Counted from the first letter of the stretch, positions 33,741 to 43,556 are shown. The stretch: 64,000 nucleotides of DNA from Tardiphaga alba (GCF_018279705.1 NZ_CP036498.1:5597001-5661000), one strand, 5' to 3'. A program made the numbers and translations. Notes: generated from the sequence alone by a model not told the origin.

Positions 33741-36374
33741 TCACAAAGGCAGCTTCGGCGTATCCAGAACCTCGCGAACTTTCTCGGCCAATTGGTCCAA
33801 TCCGTAAGGCTTGGCTAAGAAGTTGGTGCCGGGATCAAGGACGCCGTTGTTGAGCACGGCATTGCGTGAGTAGCCGGTCACATAAAGAACGTGCAACGAT
33901 GGTCGTTTCGCCAGCGCAAGATCGGCGAGCTGTTTGCCGTTCATTTCCGGCATGACGACGTCCGTGAGCAGTAGCGTGACAGGCTGATCGCTATCTAAAA
34001 TTTTCAGAGCTTCTCGGCCACTGGATGCCAGCAGAACCGTGTAGCCAAATTCACGAAGCGCTTCGACTGTCAGATTGCGGACGCGATCCTCGTCTTCAAC
34101 AACCAAGATGATCTCGTCGAGATTGCCTGTGCGACGCCCACCGACGACACGGCGAGGGACGGGCTGTGGCGCAACTCCCCAAAAACGCGGGAGATACAGT
34201 TTCACTGTCGTGCCATATCCAACCTCGGAATAGATCTTTACGTGACCGCCAGACTGGCGAACGAAGCCGAACATCTGACTGAGCCCGAGACCGGTCCCCT
34301 TGCCGACTTCCTTGGTCGTGAAGAAAGGATCGAACGCTTTCGCGAGGACATCGGCGTTCATCCCCGTCCCAGTATCCGTGATCGAGATCAAAACGTACTG
34401 GCCGACAGAAATCGACTGCTGCCTCGCGTACTCGTCGTCCACTGAGGCATTGCTCGTCTCCAGCGTCAGCTTTCCACCGTCCGGCATTGCATCCCGGCCA
34501 TTTACGGCGGCGTTGACGATCGTGTTTTCAAGCTGTCCGGGGTCGGCCTTGATATTCCACAAACCGACACCAAGCGCGGTTTCCAATTGAATGTTCTCGC
34601 CGAGCGTCCTTGCCAGAAGCTCGCTCAGGTTCATGACAAGTCGATTGACGTCGATTGCTTCCGGAACGAGCGGTTGCTGACGGGAGAAAGCTAACAGTCG
34701 CTGGGTGAGGTTCGCCGCACGTGTCGCCCCCTCAAGAGCGTTATCGATGTACCGGGTGATATTCGTCTCGCCACGGGCTAACCGTCTTTGAGCGAAGTTC
34801 AGTCCGCCGATGATGATCGCGAGCATGTTGTTGAAGTCGTGGGCGATGCCACCCGTCAGTTGGCCGATCGCCTCCATTTTCTGGAGCTGGCGAATTTGGG
34901 TCTCGGCATCGGCCTGCTGCCTTGCCAGCGCCTCGACTTGCGATGCGACATTTGTGAGCTCCGCAGCTTGCTGGTCCAGTTGATGGTTTAGACGCATAAG
35001 CGCTTCGGCTCGATCAACGGATACAGCAATAAGGCCCGCGACTTCACGCGCAAGCGAGATCTCTGCCTGGGTCCAGTGACGCACACTGGCATGATGGAGG
35101 TAGACGCCTGCAGACCAGCGACCGCCCTCCATCAGCGGGACGCAAATCCCTGCCAGAACCCCATCCTCGCCATATGGTGCGAGTTTGCCGTCGCTATCGT
35201 GGCGGCTATCACTGAAAATTAAGGTGCGACCGCTTCGTCGCTCACCTTCGGCGAATTGGCCGTATGCATCGAGCGGCTGATCGCCGACCAACGCCAGCAT
35301 GCTCCCGTTAGACCAGCACCCGACGTGCTGCAATCTTTGGGAATTTAACAGCCTGTAGAATCCGGCGCGATGAACCCCCAGCCTTTGACCGAGCGCCTCC
35401 ATTGAGAGCCGGATAATCGAGAGCGGATCAGTCACCGCTCTCTGGCGGTTGGTCAGCGCAATGACAAAGTCGCGCTCTTCCTTTGCGTTTCTGATCTCAA
35501 GCTCAGTATCAATGCGTTCGGTGATATCGAAGCTCACGCCTGGAAAACGAATGCATCGCCCCTCAGAGTCTCGGACGCAACGACCCTGGGCCGCGACCCA
35601 ACGCACCGTCCCGTCGGATCGCTGAAGTCGATATTCGGACCTGAAGATATCGGATGACTTGATTGCCGTATCGACCTCCGCAAGCACGCGCGGCCGATCA
35701 TCCGGATGTATTCCACTGAAGAACTCGGCGATTGGCGCTCCCGCAGCGGCTCGACTGGCATCAACGCCATAAAGCGCGGCAAAACGACCGTCTGCACGAA
35801 CGATGTCGTTTTCGACGTCCCAATCCCATGCGCCGATCGAATTGCCTGCAGAAAGCGCAAGTTGTAGCCGCTCGTCGGCGGCATCGCGGTCGCGCAGCGC
35901 AACGACCCCTGTGGTCGTTTCGTCGGTCACGCAAAACATGCCGTACGGCTGGCCATCGTCGTCGAAGACCGGCGAATAGCTAAAGGTCCAGTAGCTCTCT
36001 TCGGGCACGCCTTCACGACTGAGGTCGAGCCTCATATTCACAACGCGCGTATGACCGCCCGCAAGTGCTTCATCGACGAGCGGCGCGATATCGGACCAGA
36101 GGCTCGACCACAGTTCCGGGAACGGCTTTCCCAGCGCCGTCGCCTCCCGGTATCCGAGAAGCGGTCGGTAGGCGTCGTTGTAAAAAGATATGAGGTCTGG
36201 GCCCCACGCAACGTAAATCGGCGTCGGACATGCCAGCATCGTCGCCAACGTGTTCCGCAGCGATATCGGCCATTGCTCAATCGGGCCGAGTGAAGTCGCT
36301 CCCCAGTTGAAGGCGGCAATGTCAGCCGCCAATTGGCTTTTACTGTTACGGAGAAATGCAGGCAGATTGTTCAC
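33741..36374 (-). CDS. Hybrid sensor histidine kinase (PAS-PAS-GAF-HisKA-HATPase-REC)
   Basis: An 877-residue soluble hybrid kinase without transmembrane helices. Domains in order: PAS (about 30-160, [38 protein letters not shown]), PAS/PAC (170-290, ending [13 protein letters not shown]), GAF (300-455), a coiled coil (460-500), HisKA with [11 protein letters not shown], HATPase ([29 protein letters not shown]), and a receiver with D in [14 protein letters not shown] and K in FLAKPYG. It autophosphorylates and passes phosphate to its own receiver. It is downstream of the bacteriophytochrome on the same strand, 54 bp apart, suggesting co-transcription. Confidence 0.9.
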   Translation of the reverse strand: MNNLPAFLRNSKSQLAADIAAFNWGATSLGPIEQWPISLRNTLATMLACPTPIYVAWGPDLISFYNDAYRPLLGYREATALGKPFPELWSSLWSDIAPLVDEALAGGHTRVVNMRLDLSREGVPEESYWTFSYSPVFDDDGQPYGMFCVTDETTTGVVALRDRDAADERLQLALSAGNSIGAWDWDVENDIVRADGRFAALYGVDASRAAAGAPIAEFFSGIHPDDRPRVLAEVDTAIKSSDIFRSEYRLQRSDGTVRWVAAQGRCVRDSEGRCIRFPGVSFDITERIDTELEIRNAKEERDFVIALTNRQRAVTDPLSIIRLSMEALGQRLGVHRAGFYRLLNSQRLQHVGCWSNGSMLALVGDQPLDAYGQFAEGERRSGRTLIFSDSRHDSDGKLAPYGEDGVLAGICVPLMEGGRWSAGVYLHHASVRHWTQAEISLAREVAGLIAVSVDRAEALMRLNHQLDQQAAELTNVASQVEALARQQADAETQIRQLQKMEAIGQLTGGIAHDFNNMLAIIIGGLNFAQRRLARGETNITRYIDNALEGATRAANLTQRLLAFSRQQPLVPEAIDVNRLVMNLSELLARTLGENIQLETALGVGLWNIKADPGQLENTIVNAAVNGRDAMPDGGKLTLETSNASVDDEYARQQSISVGQYVLISITDTGTGMNADVLAKAFDPFFTTKEVGKGTGLGLSQMFGFVRQSGGHVKIYSEVGYGTTVKLYLPRFWGVAPQPVPRRVVGGRRTGNLDEIILVVEDEDRVRNLTVEALREFGYTVLLASSGREALKILDSDQPVTLLLTDVVMPEMNGKQLADLALAKRPSLHVLYVTGYSRNAVLNNGVLDPGTNFLAKPYGLDQLAEKVREVLDTPKLPL

Positions 36375-36428
36375 GTGATTGCCGGGTTGGATGTACGAAC
36401 GATGGACGAATTAGCCAGTTTTTTGATC

Positions 36429-39011
36429 CTAACGGTCATCCGCACCGAACAACGTCGCAAAGGCGCGAGCGAGGTTTTCGACCGTGTAAGGCTTTTGCAC
36501 CACTTTGCGCGCACGGTGATCGGCTGGCATTCGGGCTTGCTCGCCATACCCGCTCGCGAAGAAAAACGGAACGCCAAGCTCGGCCAGACGGTCGGCGACC
36601 GGAAATGAATTGGCGTCGCCGAGGTTGATGTCTAGAACCGCGACCGACGGCTTCTCCCGGTCGATAGCATCGAGCGCGCCTTGCACGGTGGCATAGGTTT
36701 GCACTTCACGCGCCCCCAGTTGCGCGGCAATGTCCTCGACGTCGAGTGCGATGATCAAGCTGTCTTCGACCAGGAGCAGGGTCTTGTCGATCAGAACGCC
36801 GGGCGGTGGCAGCTTCTTGTGAAGTCCGCGGTTATCGTGTGTCTTGCCCCAGAGGTTCAGCTTGGGCCCTGCACTATTCTTGGCATCTACGACATGCCGC
36901 GCCGGGATGACAAACTCGAACTTGGCGCCGTCGGGATTGTATGTGGCCTTTGCCGCGCCTCCCAAATCGTATGGCACCGAGCGCTCGACGATCGTGGTGC
37001 CGAAACCCTTTCGGGTCGGCGGCTTCACTGGCGGCCCTTTAACGTCCTCCCATGTCAGCACAAGATCGCGGGCATTGGACCGATGCCATTCGATCTGCAC
37101 CTCGCCATTCGGCGTGGAGAGGCTTCCGTATTTGATGGAATTCGTCACAAGTTCATGGAGAACGAGTGCCAATGTCGAATAAGCGGCCGGATTGAGCAAA
37201 ACCGCGGGGCCATGCGCACGGATTGAGGACGGCCTGTTGGCGAATGCAGCCGCCTCCGCCGCAATCAGCGCTTCCAACGGCGCGGGTCCCCAGTGGTCGT
37301 CGGTGATCTGATTGTGCGCGCGGGCTAATGCGTGAATGCGGCCATCAACGACCTTCACGAATTCCTTAACGCCCGGCTCTTCTGGCTGCGATTGTCTTAT
37401 CAGACCTCGGATCACGCCCAGAATGTTGCGGACGCGATGATTGAGCTCTGCAATCAGAACTTCCTGTCGCGCACTGGCTTGATGCCTCTCGGCTGCTGCT
37501 TCGTCCGCGAGGCGCAACACGACTTCGATCAGGGTCGCACGCAATGTCTCGGCCACGCGCAATTGCGGCACTGTAAACGGCTCTGACCGCCCCTGAACGA
37601 GCTCCTTCCATTCCTCGAAGCTTTCTCGCGGCGTCAGACGAGGCCCATTCGGACCATACTCGACTGGCTTGTGCGGATCGCCTGCCCAGCGAACAGACTT
37701 GACCAGCTCAGATCTGAACAAGACCACGTAGTCTCGCGGGGACCTTGAGATCGGGATCGCGAGGAGTCCGGCGGCTTGCGAGGCGTACTCGTCAGCGCCA
37801 GGGACGATGGAAGCAATATGGTCGGTGGCGAAGATCTTCCCGGCTGCCATGCCGTTCAACGCACGAATGATGCGCCGAAACGCTTCGGTCGGGGGTGTGA
37901 CGCCGCTGAATGCATAATTGCCATTAAGCCAGACACCGACGCCGTCGGCAGGAATGGCGTGGGTCAGGATATCGGCAAGCCAATCAGGATCTTTGAGAAG
38001 CGTCTCGTCTGACGCGACGGCGCTGAGGAGCTGGTCGGAAATATCGCGTGCCCGCGCCTCGTATTGAATCGCGGCCTGCCGCTCGCGGCTTTCGAGTTGA
38101 AGCGAAAACATTTGCGTGAAAAGCTGGGCGACCGACCTTTTCTGCAACGGCGGGCAAAAGGCCGAATAGTGATGGCAAGCAATCAGCCCCCAGAGTTCGC
38201 CTTCTACGACGATTGAAATAGACAACGAGGCGCCCACGCCCATATTCTTCAGGTATTCGATGTGGATCGGAGATACCGATCTGAGCACGGACATCGAAAG
38301 ATCGAGTGGCCGACCGTCTTCGTCCCGTTCCGGAGTAACCGGGATAGCCTCGGCGTTCACGTCGGAGATGACGCGCAACAGATTACGCTTGTAAAGAGCT
38401 CGCGCCTGAACGGGGATGTCGCTGGCCGGGTAGCGAAGGCCCTTGAAGGTGCCGATGCCGCCTCGCACCGCTTCGCCAACGACCTCACCTGAGCCACCGC
38501 GGTCAAATTTGTAAATCATCACTCGGTCGTAACCGAGGTAGCCCCTCACCTGTCTCGCGGCTTCGCGGTAAAGAGCCGTGATGTCCGGCGTGTTGTCGAG
38601 GCGGGCGACCATCGACGTCACCATGGACGTTGTGTCACCCGCTGGCCCCTCGGAAGGCTGAGCTTCGATGACGATCTGACCGAACGACATGTGGAGGGAG
38701 ATATCGAAGGCGGGAGCGCCCTTTACGATGGAGCAGTGAAATAGTCGCTCCACGGCATCCGGTCCGCGCAGCGCCGTTATTCGGTTGCGCAGGTCATGGA
38801 TCAGCGATGCCGGAAAAATATCGGCAAGCGGTCTGCCGATCAGGTCTGCATGATCGTGCCCGATAAATTCGGCAACGTTGGCGGACGCCCGAGCAATGAT
38901 CCAGTCATTAGATGCGGCAAGGAGAAAGCCGATCGGCTGAATGGCGCCCAACAGGTGAATCGGCTCTTTGTCGCAATTGGTCAGATCCACCTGGGAAACA
39001 ATTTGGCTCAA
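36429..39011 (-). CDS. Bacteriophytochrome: PAS-GAF-PHY photosensor with HWE kinase and receiver
   Basis: An 860-residue red/far-red photoreceptor. The biliverdin-binding cysteine is C13 in DLTNCDKEPIHLLGAIQPIG. The GAF domain has the PASDIP motif near 196-201 and IACHHYS near 278. PHY shows VVLFRSE near 430 and the tongue motif PRESF near 461. The output is an HWE kinase (H525 in ELNHRVRNILGV, then WEDVKGPPVKPPTRKGFGTTIVERSV) followed by a receiver (LLVEDSLIIALDVEDIAAQL, D in AVLDINLGD, K in VVQKPY). All chromophore-contact motifs checked are present, so it is likely functional. An EcfG-type promoter lies 51 bp upstream. Confidence 0.95.
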   Translation of the reverse strand: MSQIVSQVDLTNCDKEPIHLLGAIQPIGFLLAASNDWIIARASANVAEFIGHDHADLIGRPLADIFPASLIHDLRNRITALRGPDAVERLFHCSIVKGAPAFDISLHMSFGQIVIEAQPSEGPAGDTTSMVTSMVARLDNTPDITALYREAARQVRGYLGYDRVMIYKFDRGGSGEVVGEAVRGGIGTFKGLRYPASDIPVQARALYKRNLLRVISDVNAEAIPVTPERDEDGRPLDLSMSVLRSVSPIHIEYLKNMGVGASLSISIVVEGELWGLIACHHYSAFCPPLQKRSVAQLFTQMFSLQLESRERQAAIQYEARARDISDQLLSAVASDETLLKDPDWLADILTHAIPADGVGVWLNGNYAFSGVTPPTEAFRRIIRALNGMAAGKIFATDHIASIVPGADEYASQAAGLLAIPISRSPRDYVVLFRSELVKSVRWAGDPHKPVEYGPNGPRLTPRESFEEWKELVQGRSEPFTVPQLRVAETLRATLIEVVLRLADEAAAERHQASARQEVLIAELNHRVRNILGVIRGLIRQSQPEEPGVKEFVKVVDGRIHALARAHNQITDDHWGPAPLEALIAAEAAAFANRPSSIRAHGPAVLLNPAAYSTLALVLHELVTNSIKYGSLSTPNGEVQIEWHRSNARDLVLTWEDVKGPPVKPPTRKGFGTTIVERSVPYDLGGAAKATYNPDGAKFEFVIPARHVVDAKNSAGPKLNLWGKTHDNRGLHKKLPPPGVLIDKTLLLVEDSLIIALDVEDIAAQLGAREVQTYATVQGALDAIDREKPSVAVLDINLGDANSFPVADRLAELGVPFFFASGYGEQARMPADHRARKVVQKPYTVENLARAFATLFGADDR

Positions 39012-39061
39012 CGGTATTTCCGAAAATACGAGGGTGCGCCCGCTTTGGCGCGTGAATGCTA

Positions 39062-39086
39062 AACGAGCACGGTCTCTGTCGGTTCC
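39062..39086 (-). promoter_or_regulatory. EcfG-type promoter of the bacteriophytochrome
   Basis: On the minus strand GGAAC (complement of 39082-39086), 17 bases, GTT (complement of 39062-39064), with C before GTT: a full GGAAC-N16-CGTT consensus, 51 bp before the start at 39011. Confidence 0.65.
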
Positions 39087-39280
39087 GTCGAGGAACTGGC
39101 GCGTATGGGTATTTGGCCGCGTTGACGGTCGGCACTAAAGCTACGGGGGGAAAATGCCTGCGGGTTTTGGGCTGCGCATCACAAATTACCTAAGCACCTC
39201 TCAAACTCCATCCATTTATGCTCGATGCCCATACGAATGACGACATGCGTTAATGCCGCGTAGGCTGCGCGGGTCGATCC

Positions 39281-39305
39281 GGAACGCTCATTGCTTTTGA
39301 CGGTT
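39281..39305 (+). promoter_or_regulatory. EcfG-type promoter
   Basis: GGAAC (39281-39285), 17 bases, GTT (39303-39305), 33 bp before the tiny membrane protein gene at 39338. Confidence 0.65.
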
Positions 39306-39337
39306 CAAAATGACCGTATACAAAGGACAAAAGCATC

Positions 39338-39499
39338 ATGGCATCCGAAGAAACTTCTCTCGTTGCATCGCATGAAACACCTGCAACGGATCGAACCCCG
39401 GGCCCCGCAAAAGCCCTATCGATTGGCTTGGTCGTCTGGATTATCGCCGGCGGTCTCGCTGTTCTCGGCGTTTTCTCGTTTCTGCAAAGTCATGGCTGA
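39338..39499 (+). CDS. Tiny membrane protein (53 aa) under an EcfG promoter
   Basis: MASEETSLVASHETPATDRTPGPAKALSIGLVVWIIAGGLAVLGVFSFLQSHG. Polar head, one C-terminal transmembrane helix. Paralog of the protein at 28612-28776. AAGGAC precedes the ATG and an EcfG-type promoter lies upstream. Probably a stress-induced inner-membrane protein; function unknown. Confidence 0.75.
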   Translation: MASEETSLVASHETPATDRTPGPAKALSIGLVVWIIAGGLAVLGVFSFLQSHG

Positions 39500-39605
39500 G
39501 CTCTGGCGAAGCGTTTGGATTGCGACGGATCGGGTTGGAAAAACCTCGATCCGCACGGCTGAAGTGTGCCAATGAACGAGACAAAAGGTCCGACTGCAGT
39601 CGGCC

Positions 39606-41128
39606 TTGTCTCGGAAACTGAAATTGACCAATCAGCGTGAGCACGACCGACTTGTTTCCGAGCTATCTCGGCACGGTCGAACCACAGACCCCTTCGCGGC
39701 CGCCGTTCAGGCGACCCGCATGCCAATGCTGATCACCGACCCTCATCAGCCAGACAACCCAATCGTCTTCGTGAATGATGCGTTCACAAGGCTTACAGGC
39801 TACTCGCGCGAAGAAATTCTCGGCCGTAACTGCAGATTTCTGCAGGGGCCCGAGACGAAACCAGCGCTTGTCGGACAGATACGGTCGGCGATCGAGCGCC
39901 GCGTGCCGATCGAGATCGAGCTTCTCAATCATAAGAAAAGCGGCGAGATTTCTACAATCGTCTACTCATCTCACCGGTATTCGACGAAGAAGGACAGCTC
40001 ACTTACTTCTTCGCATCGCAGTTCGATATCACGCTCGAACGGGATCGCTTTGTTCGTGTTCGGCAGGACCGCGACGCGCTTGAAGACGAGATCGAACGTT
40101 GGAATGAAGATCTTCGCCGTCGCGAAGCAAAGATGGAGTTCATGCTTAAGGCGGGCCGATTTGGAACGTGGACGCTTGACCTCGCTGACCGTCGGCTCGT
40201 GGCGTCCGATATCTGCAAGGAGAATTTCGGGCGCAACGTGACGGACCCGTTTTCCTATCCGGAGTTGCTAGAAGCAATCTTCCCGGAGGACCGAGCGCGG
40301 ATGGAAGCCACCGTCGCGGAATCGATCGGAAATGGCATTGACTACGACATCGAGTATCGGGTGGTCACGCCATCCCGCGAGATCAGATGGGTTCAAATTC
40401 GCGGGAAGACCTTCTATCGCGCCGACGGGACACCGTTGAGCATGGCTGGCGTTTCAATCGACATCACTGCCAGGAAAAGGGGCGAAGAACATCGCGCGCT
40501 TCTGGCTGGTGAACTGAACCATCGCGTCAAGAACTCGATGGCAACAATGCAGTCGATTGCCTATCAGACGTTTCGTTCGGCGGGTTCTCTCGAAGAAGCA
40601 AGAAAGAGCCTGGAATCCCGCCTGCAGTCTATGGCGGTTGCGCATGACGTCCTCACCCGCGAAAACTGGGAGGGCGCGACGATGGCTGAAGTTGTCGATA
40701 ACGCCCTCCTTCCGTTCCGAACCAAGAGCGGTTCACTCATCAGCACGGTCGGGCCCGACCTTCGCTTGAATCCTCGCTCGTCCATCGCCTTCGCAATGGC
40801 GTTGCATGAGTTGGCCACGAACGCAGCAAAGTATGGCGCGCTGTCAGGTGATATCGGCCGGGTCATCGTAAATTGGGAGATCGTGACCGGGAACGGCGCA
40901 GATCAGGTCGAATTGCGATGGGAAGAAATCGGCGGTCCTCCCGTCAAGCCACCTACCCGCACCGGCTTCGGCAGCCGGATGATTGAGCGCATACTAAATG
41001 CTGAAATCGGCGGTTAGGCAAAAATTGACTATCGCCCACGAGGTGTCGTTTGCGTCATCAAGACGCCGCTCGACAACCTGCGACACGACGCCAATGAAAT
41101 GCTCGCGGTGAAACCTGCGCGGACATAG
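39606..41128 (+). pseudogene. LOV-PAS-HWE histidine kinase, degraded
   Basis: The first frame holds a LOV domain with the flavin-binding cysteine ([58 protein letters not shown]). At about 39948 a base is missing; the next frame continues [33 protein letters not shown], a PAS domain and an HWE kinase (ELNHRVKNSMATMQSIA). An in-frame TAG at 41015 interrupts the C-terminal GG-AKIDYRPRGVVCVIKTPL. A shift plus a nonsense codon indicate a true pseudogene of a blue-light sensor kinase. An ATG at 39572 in another frame may be the original start, implying one more shift. Confidence 0.8.
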
Positions 41129-41162
41129 TCGTGGGATCAGCTTCGCTTGATGCCCGCAATCC

Positions 41163-41315
41163 TCACGTCTTAAAGAAGATGAGCCAGATAACGGCCATGA
41201 AGGCCAGCGCGAGCGCCACGCTGATAACGAGGACGTTGCGAACCGTCGGCCCAGGTTCTGCCTGACGAGCCTCCGTCGCGGTCTGCGTAACCCTACCGTC
41301 TTCGATCTTTGCCAT
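41163..41315 (-). CDS. Tiny membrane protein (50 aa)
   Basis: MAKIEDGRVTQTATEARQAEPGPTVRNVLVISVALALAFMAVIWLIFFKT: a charged head and one C-terminal helix. AAGGAG lies eight bases before the ATG. Same design as the other tiny membrane proteins here but with no EcfG-type match upstream. Confidence 0.65.
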   Translation of the reverse strand: MAKIEDGRVTQTATEARQAEPGPTVRNVLVISVALALAFMAVIWLIFFKT

Positions 41316-41505
41316 TAGCTGCTCCTTTGTGGCAGGCGGCCCAGCCGTTGGGACAAAACCGGACCACCTGGCGGATGCAAGGATCTAGGGCAATGCGCTC
41401 CGCGCAGAAACTACATCCGAAATTGGAGAAAGGTCCGCAGCAAAGAGCGGAATCAGGCCAATTTTTCCAGACGCTTGATGTATGTGCGGAGCCATCACGA
41501 TCCGG

Positions 41506-41657
41506 TCAAAAAAATCCCGGACTGAGATCGACCCCGTAGGAGAGAGCGATGACCGACACCAACAGCCCCGCCACGATGAAGCATAGGATATGCGTGAAAG
41601 GACTGGGCGGGTATCCAGGTCTGCCGAGAATTCCGAGCGCTTCAGTGCAACTGGCAT
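41506..41657 (-). pseudogene. Tiny membrane protein with a frameshift
   Basis: From the ATG at 41657 the reading starts MPVALKRS. Adding one G in a short run (near 41632) gives GILGRPGYPPSPFTHILCFIVAGLLVSVIALSYGVDLSPGFF, a C-terminal helix ending in the ...YG.DLSPGFF pattern seen in small rhizobial membrane proteins. Without the extra base the product lacks the helix. Confidence 0.6.
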
Positions 41658-41751
41658 GATGACCTCCATGAGCCGGCCCTCACTTGTGCGGCAGGCTGCC
41701 GCACAGGTTCATCGCGCGAGAAAATAGAAATGCATTCGCATTTCAGAAGAG

Positions 41752-41780
41752 TGTCCGCTTTGCGCCATCAACGGACATTG
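41752..41780. repeat. Palindromic repeat, intact copy
   Basis: TGTCCGCTTTGCGCCATCAA followed by CGGACATTG; the ends TGTCCG and CGGACA are inverted. Related copies: 8910-8923 plus 10150-10166 (split by IS30), 60456-60480 and 63224-63250. This copy sits exactly where the bacteriophytochrome fragment loses homology. Confidence 0.7.
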
Positions 41781-42340
41781 GCCCCGTCTTACTCGATATA
41801 CCTCGCCGACCACCTCTCCCGATCCTAACCGATCGAACTTGTAGACCATCACCCGATCGTAGCCGAGATAAGCCCGAACCTGGCGCGCCACTTCGCGATA
41901 CAGCGATGGAATGTCTGGTGTGACGTCCAGACGGGACACCATCGAGGTCACAGTCGATGTCGTGTCCCCGGCCGGTCCTTCCGACAGTTGAGCCTCAACG
42001 ATAATCTGGCCGAACGAAATATGGAGCGAAATGTCGAACTCCGACGCCCCCTTCACAATTTGACAGTTGAAAAGGCGCTCCACCGCATCAGGCCCTCGCA
42101 GGATCGTCATCCGATTGCGAAGATCATGCAGGAGCGCCGCAGGGAAGATCTCGGCCATCGGTCTGCCGATCAACTCAGCATGGCCATGTCCAATGAAATC
42201 ACCGACATTCGTCGAGGCACGCACGATGATCCAGTCGATCGAAGCCGCGATGAGAAGCCAATAGGCTGGATACCGCCCAGAAGATGAATGGGTTCACGAT
42301 CGCAATTTGTGAGATCGACCTGAGAGCTTGGCTTGTTAAC
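41781..42340 (-). pseudogene. Bacteriophytochrome N-terminal fragment
   Basis: It reads SSQVDLTNCDREPIHLLGGIQPIGF, then after a one-base loss near 42253 RASTNVGDFIGHGHAELIGRPMAEIFPAALLHDLRNRMTILRGPDAVERLF...MVYKFDRLGSGEVVGEVY. This is closely similar to the first 180 residues of the intact protein at 36429-39011. The start codon is lost, and homology stops early in GAF at the palindromic repeat. It is a decayed second copy of a phytochrome gene. Confidence 0.85.
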
Positions 42341-42556
42341 GTTCTGCTTTCAAGGGCTTGGGATAATGTCAGTAACATCGTTGTCGTATAAATCATTCGG
42401 CAATATTAGTTTACCAAGTTTTCCCGATACTATGGGCGGGACTGAGGTGTCCGGTAACCGAAGCTGATAGGTTGTGTGGTCAAAATTGACCTATCCATTC
42501 AGCCGCATGGGACTGATCGTCCTATCTATCCAGGCCTCAGGTACTGAAGGGCACAA

Positions 42557-42799
42557 ATGTCGCGGCGTCCACTTTCCAGGGTTTGGACGGAAGACGATCT
42601 TGCCAAGCTGCTCCGTCTGAGTGAAGCCGGTGCGACGTTGATGCGCGCCTCGGCCGCTCTCGATCGTCCATCGTCATCGGTTCAGCAAAAGGCGCGTGAG
42701 CTCGGTTTCAAATTGCCAGGTCTTCGTGACGTGCGTTCAGACTTACGGGCCAGCAATCCGGCAAACCCCAACCCACGGAAAAACGATGAATACCGTTGA
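42557..42799 (+). CDS. Small SANT/Myb-like helix-turn-helix protein (80 aa)
   Basis: MSRRPLSRVWTEDDLAKLLRLSEAGATLMRASAALDRPSSSVQQKARELGFKLPGLRDVRSDL. Paralog of the 26839-27075 protein: the conserved core is W(T)xDD.AKLl.Ls.AGATL.RA..AL.R..SSVQ.K.RELG. It begins a run of three overlapping small genes (42557-43150). Probably a small DNA-binding protein. Confidence 0.65.
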   Translation: MSRRPLSRVWTEDDLAKLLRLSEAGATLMRASAALDRPSSSVQQKARELGFKLPGLRDVRSDLRASNPANPNPRKNDEYR

Positions 42800-43007
42800 C
42801 GCGAAAATCAGCGATGATGAGGATGCTCATCGAAAGTGCCGGAAATGCGGTGGCTCGATGGTCCACTATCGAAGTGGCCCTCATCCGAGCAAAACGGCGT
42901 CCGAGGTCCAACGCTTTCAATGTCTGGATTGCAGATCTCAATTTGCGAGGACGGTTCTGCGGTCGGCCTCTTCTTTGAAGGCTGGCCATAGAAGCTCATG
43001 TACTTGA
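42786..43007 (+). CDS. Small zinc-ribbon protein (73 aa)
   Basis: CRKCGGSMVHYRSG and RFQCLDCRSQFART supply two cysteine pairs of a zinc ribbon resembling rubredoxin-like or transposase zinc fingers. The start overlaps the end of the preceding gene by 14 bp, and the next gene starts before this one ends, so translation is probably coupled. Confidence 0.6.
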   Translation: MNTVDAKISDDEDAHRKCRKCGGSMVHYRSGPHPSKTASEVQRFQCLDCRSQFARTVLRSASSLKAGHRSSCT

Positions 43008-43150
43008 GTACAATCCTCATCCTACTCGCGGGATTGACCTCGTTCGCCGCAGCCACAGGCCTGCTGCTCTGTCACAACGCGACATCAAGCAATCCGCCGT
43101 CGTCACCAAGAGACGCCACCGCGCCGGACTGGAACCCAGCGGTTCCATGA
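42998..43150 (+). CDS. Tiny exported or membrane protein (50 aa)
   Basis: MYLSTILILLAGLTSFAAATGLLLCHNATSSNPPSSPRDATAPDWNPAVP: an N-terminal hydrophobic helix (signal anchor) then a Pro/Ser-rich tail. It overlaps the zinc-ribbon gene by 10 bp and closes the three-gene cluster. Confidence 0.5.
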   Translation: MYLSTILILLAGLTSFAAATGLLLCHNATSSNPPSSPRDATAPDWNPAVP

Positions 43151-43221
43151 AGGCTCCCTTCAGTTTTCGTTCATTGGACAATGAATAAGGAGACGCAAAC
43201 GACGGCATGTAGGTGAGGATA

Positions 43222-43548
43222 ATGACCTTTGACCCGATGGCCGCTGCAATCGATTGGCTTGACGCTTACCGTGAGGAAGATCTTGATCTGATCATCGCCA
43301 TGTATGCCGATGATGCCACGGTCCACTGCAATTGCGTTGGTTCAACAATCGTCAGCGGAGCAAGCAAACTGCGCCACTACTGGATGGTCCGCTTGCGAGA
43401 CCACCCCGCTTCCGAATTGCTGGATCTCAACCCAATGGAGAACGGAGTCCGCATCTCGTTCGCAACACGCCTTGGAGCGATGAGCACTTTACTGAGTTTC
43501 AATTCAAACGGCCGAATCGTCGAACAGAACTTCGAGCGGTCCAATTAA
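43222..43548 (+). CDS. NTF2/SnoaL-like small protein
   Basis: A single-domain alpha+beta cone: AAIDWLDAYREEDLDLIIAMYADDATVHCNCVGSTIVSGASKLRHYWMVRL...FNSNGRIVEQNFERSN. Closely related to the gene at 47869-48204 (IDWLDAYRDCDLGVIVNLYGEDAEIRCRCTG). The ATG at 43222 after GAGG is the start. No catalytic residues can be assigned. Confidence 0.7.
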   Translation: MTFDPMAAAIDWLDAYREEDLDLIIAMYADDATVHCNCVGSTIVSGASKLRHYWMVRLRDHPASELLDLNPMENGVRISFATRLGAMSTLLSFNSNGRIVEQNFERSN

Positions 43549-43556
43549 GAATAAAA

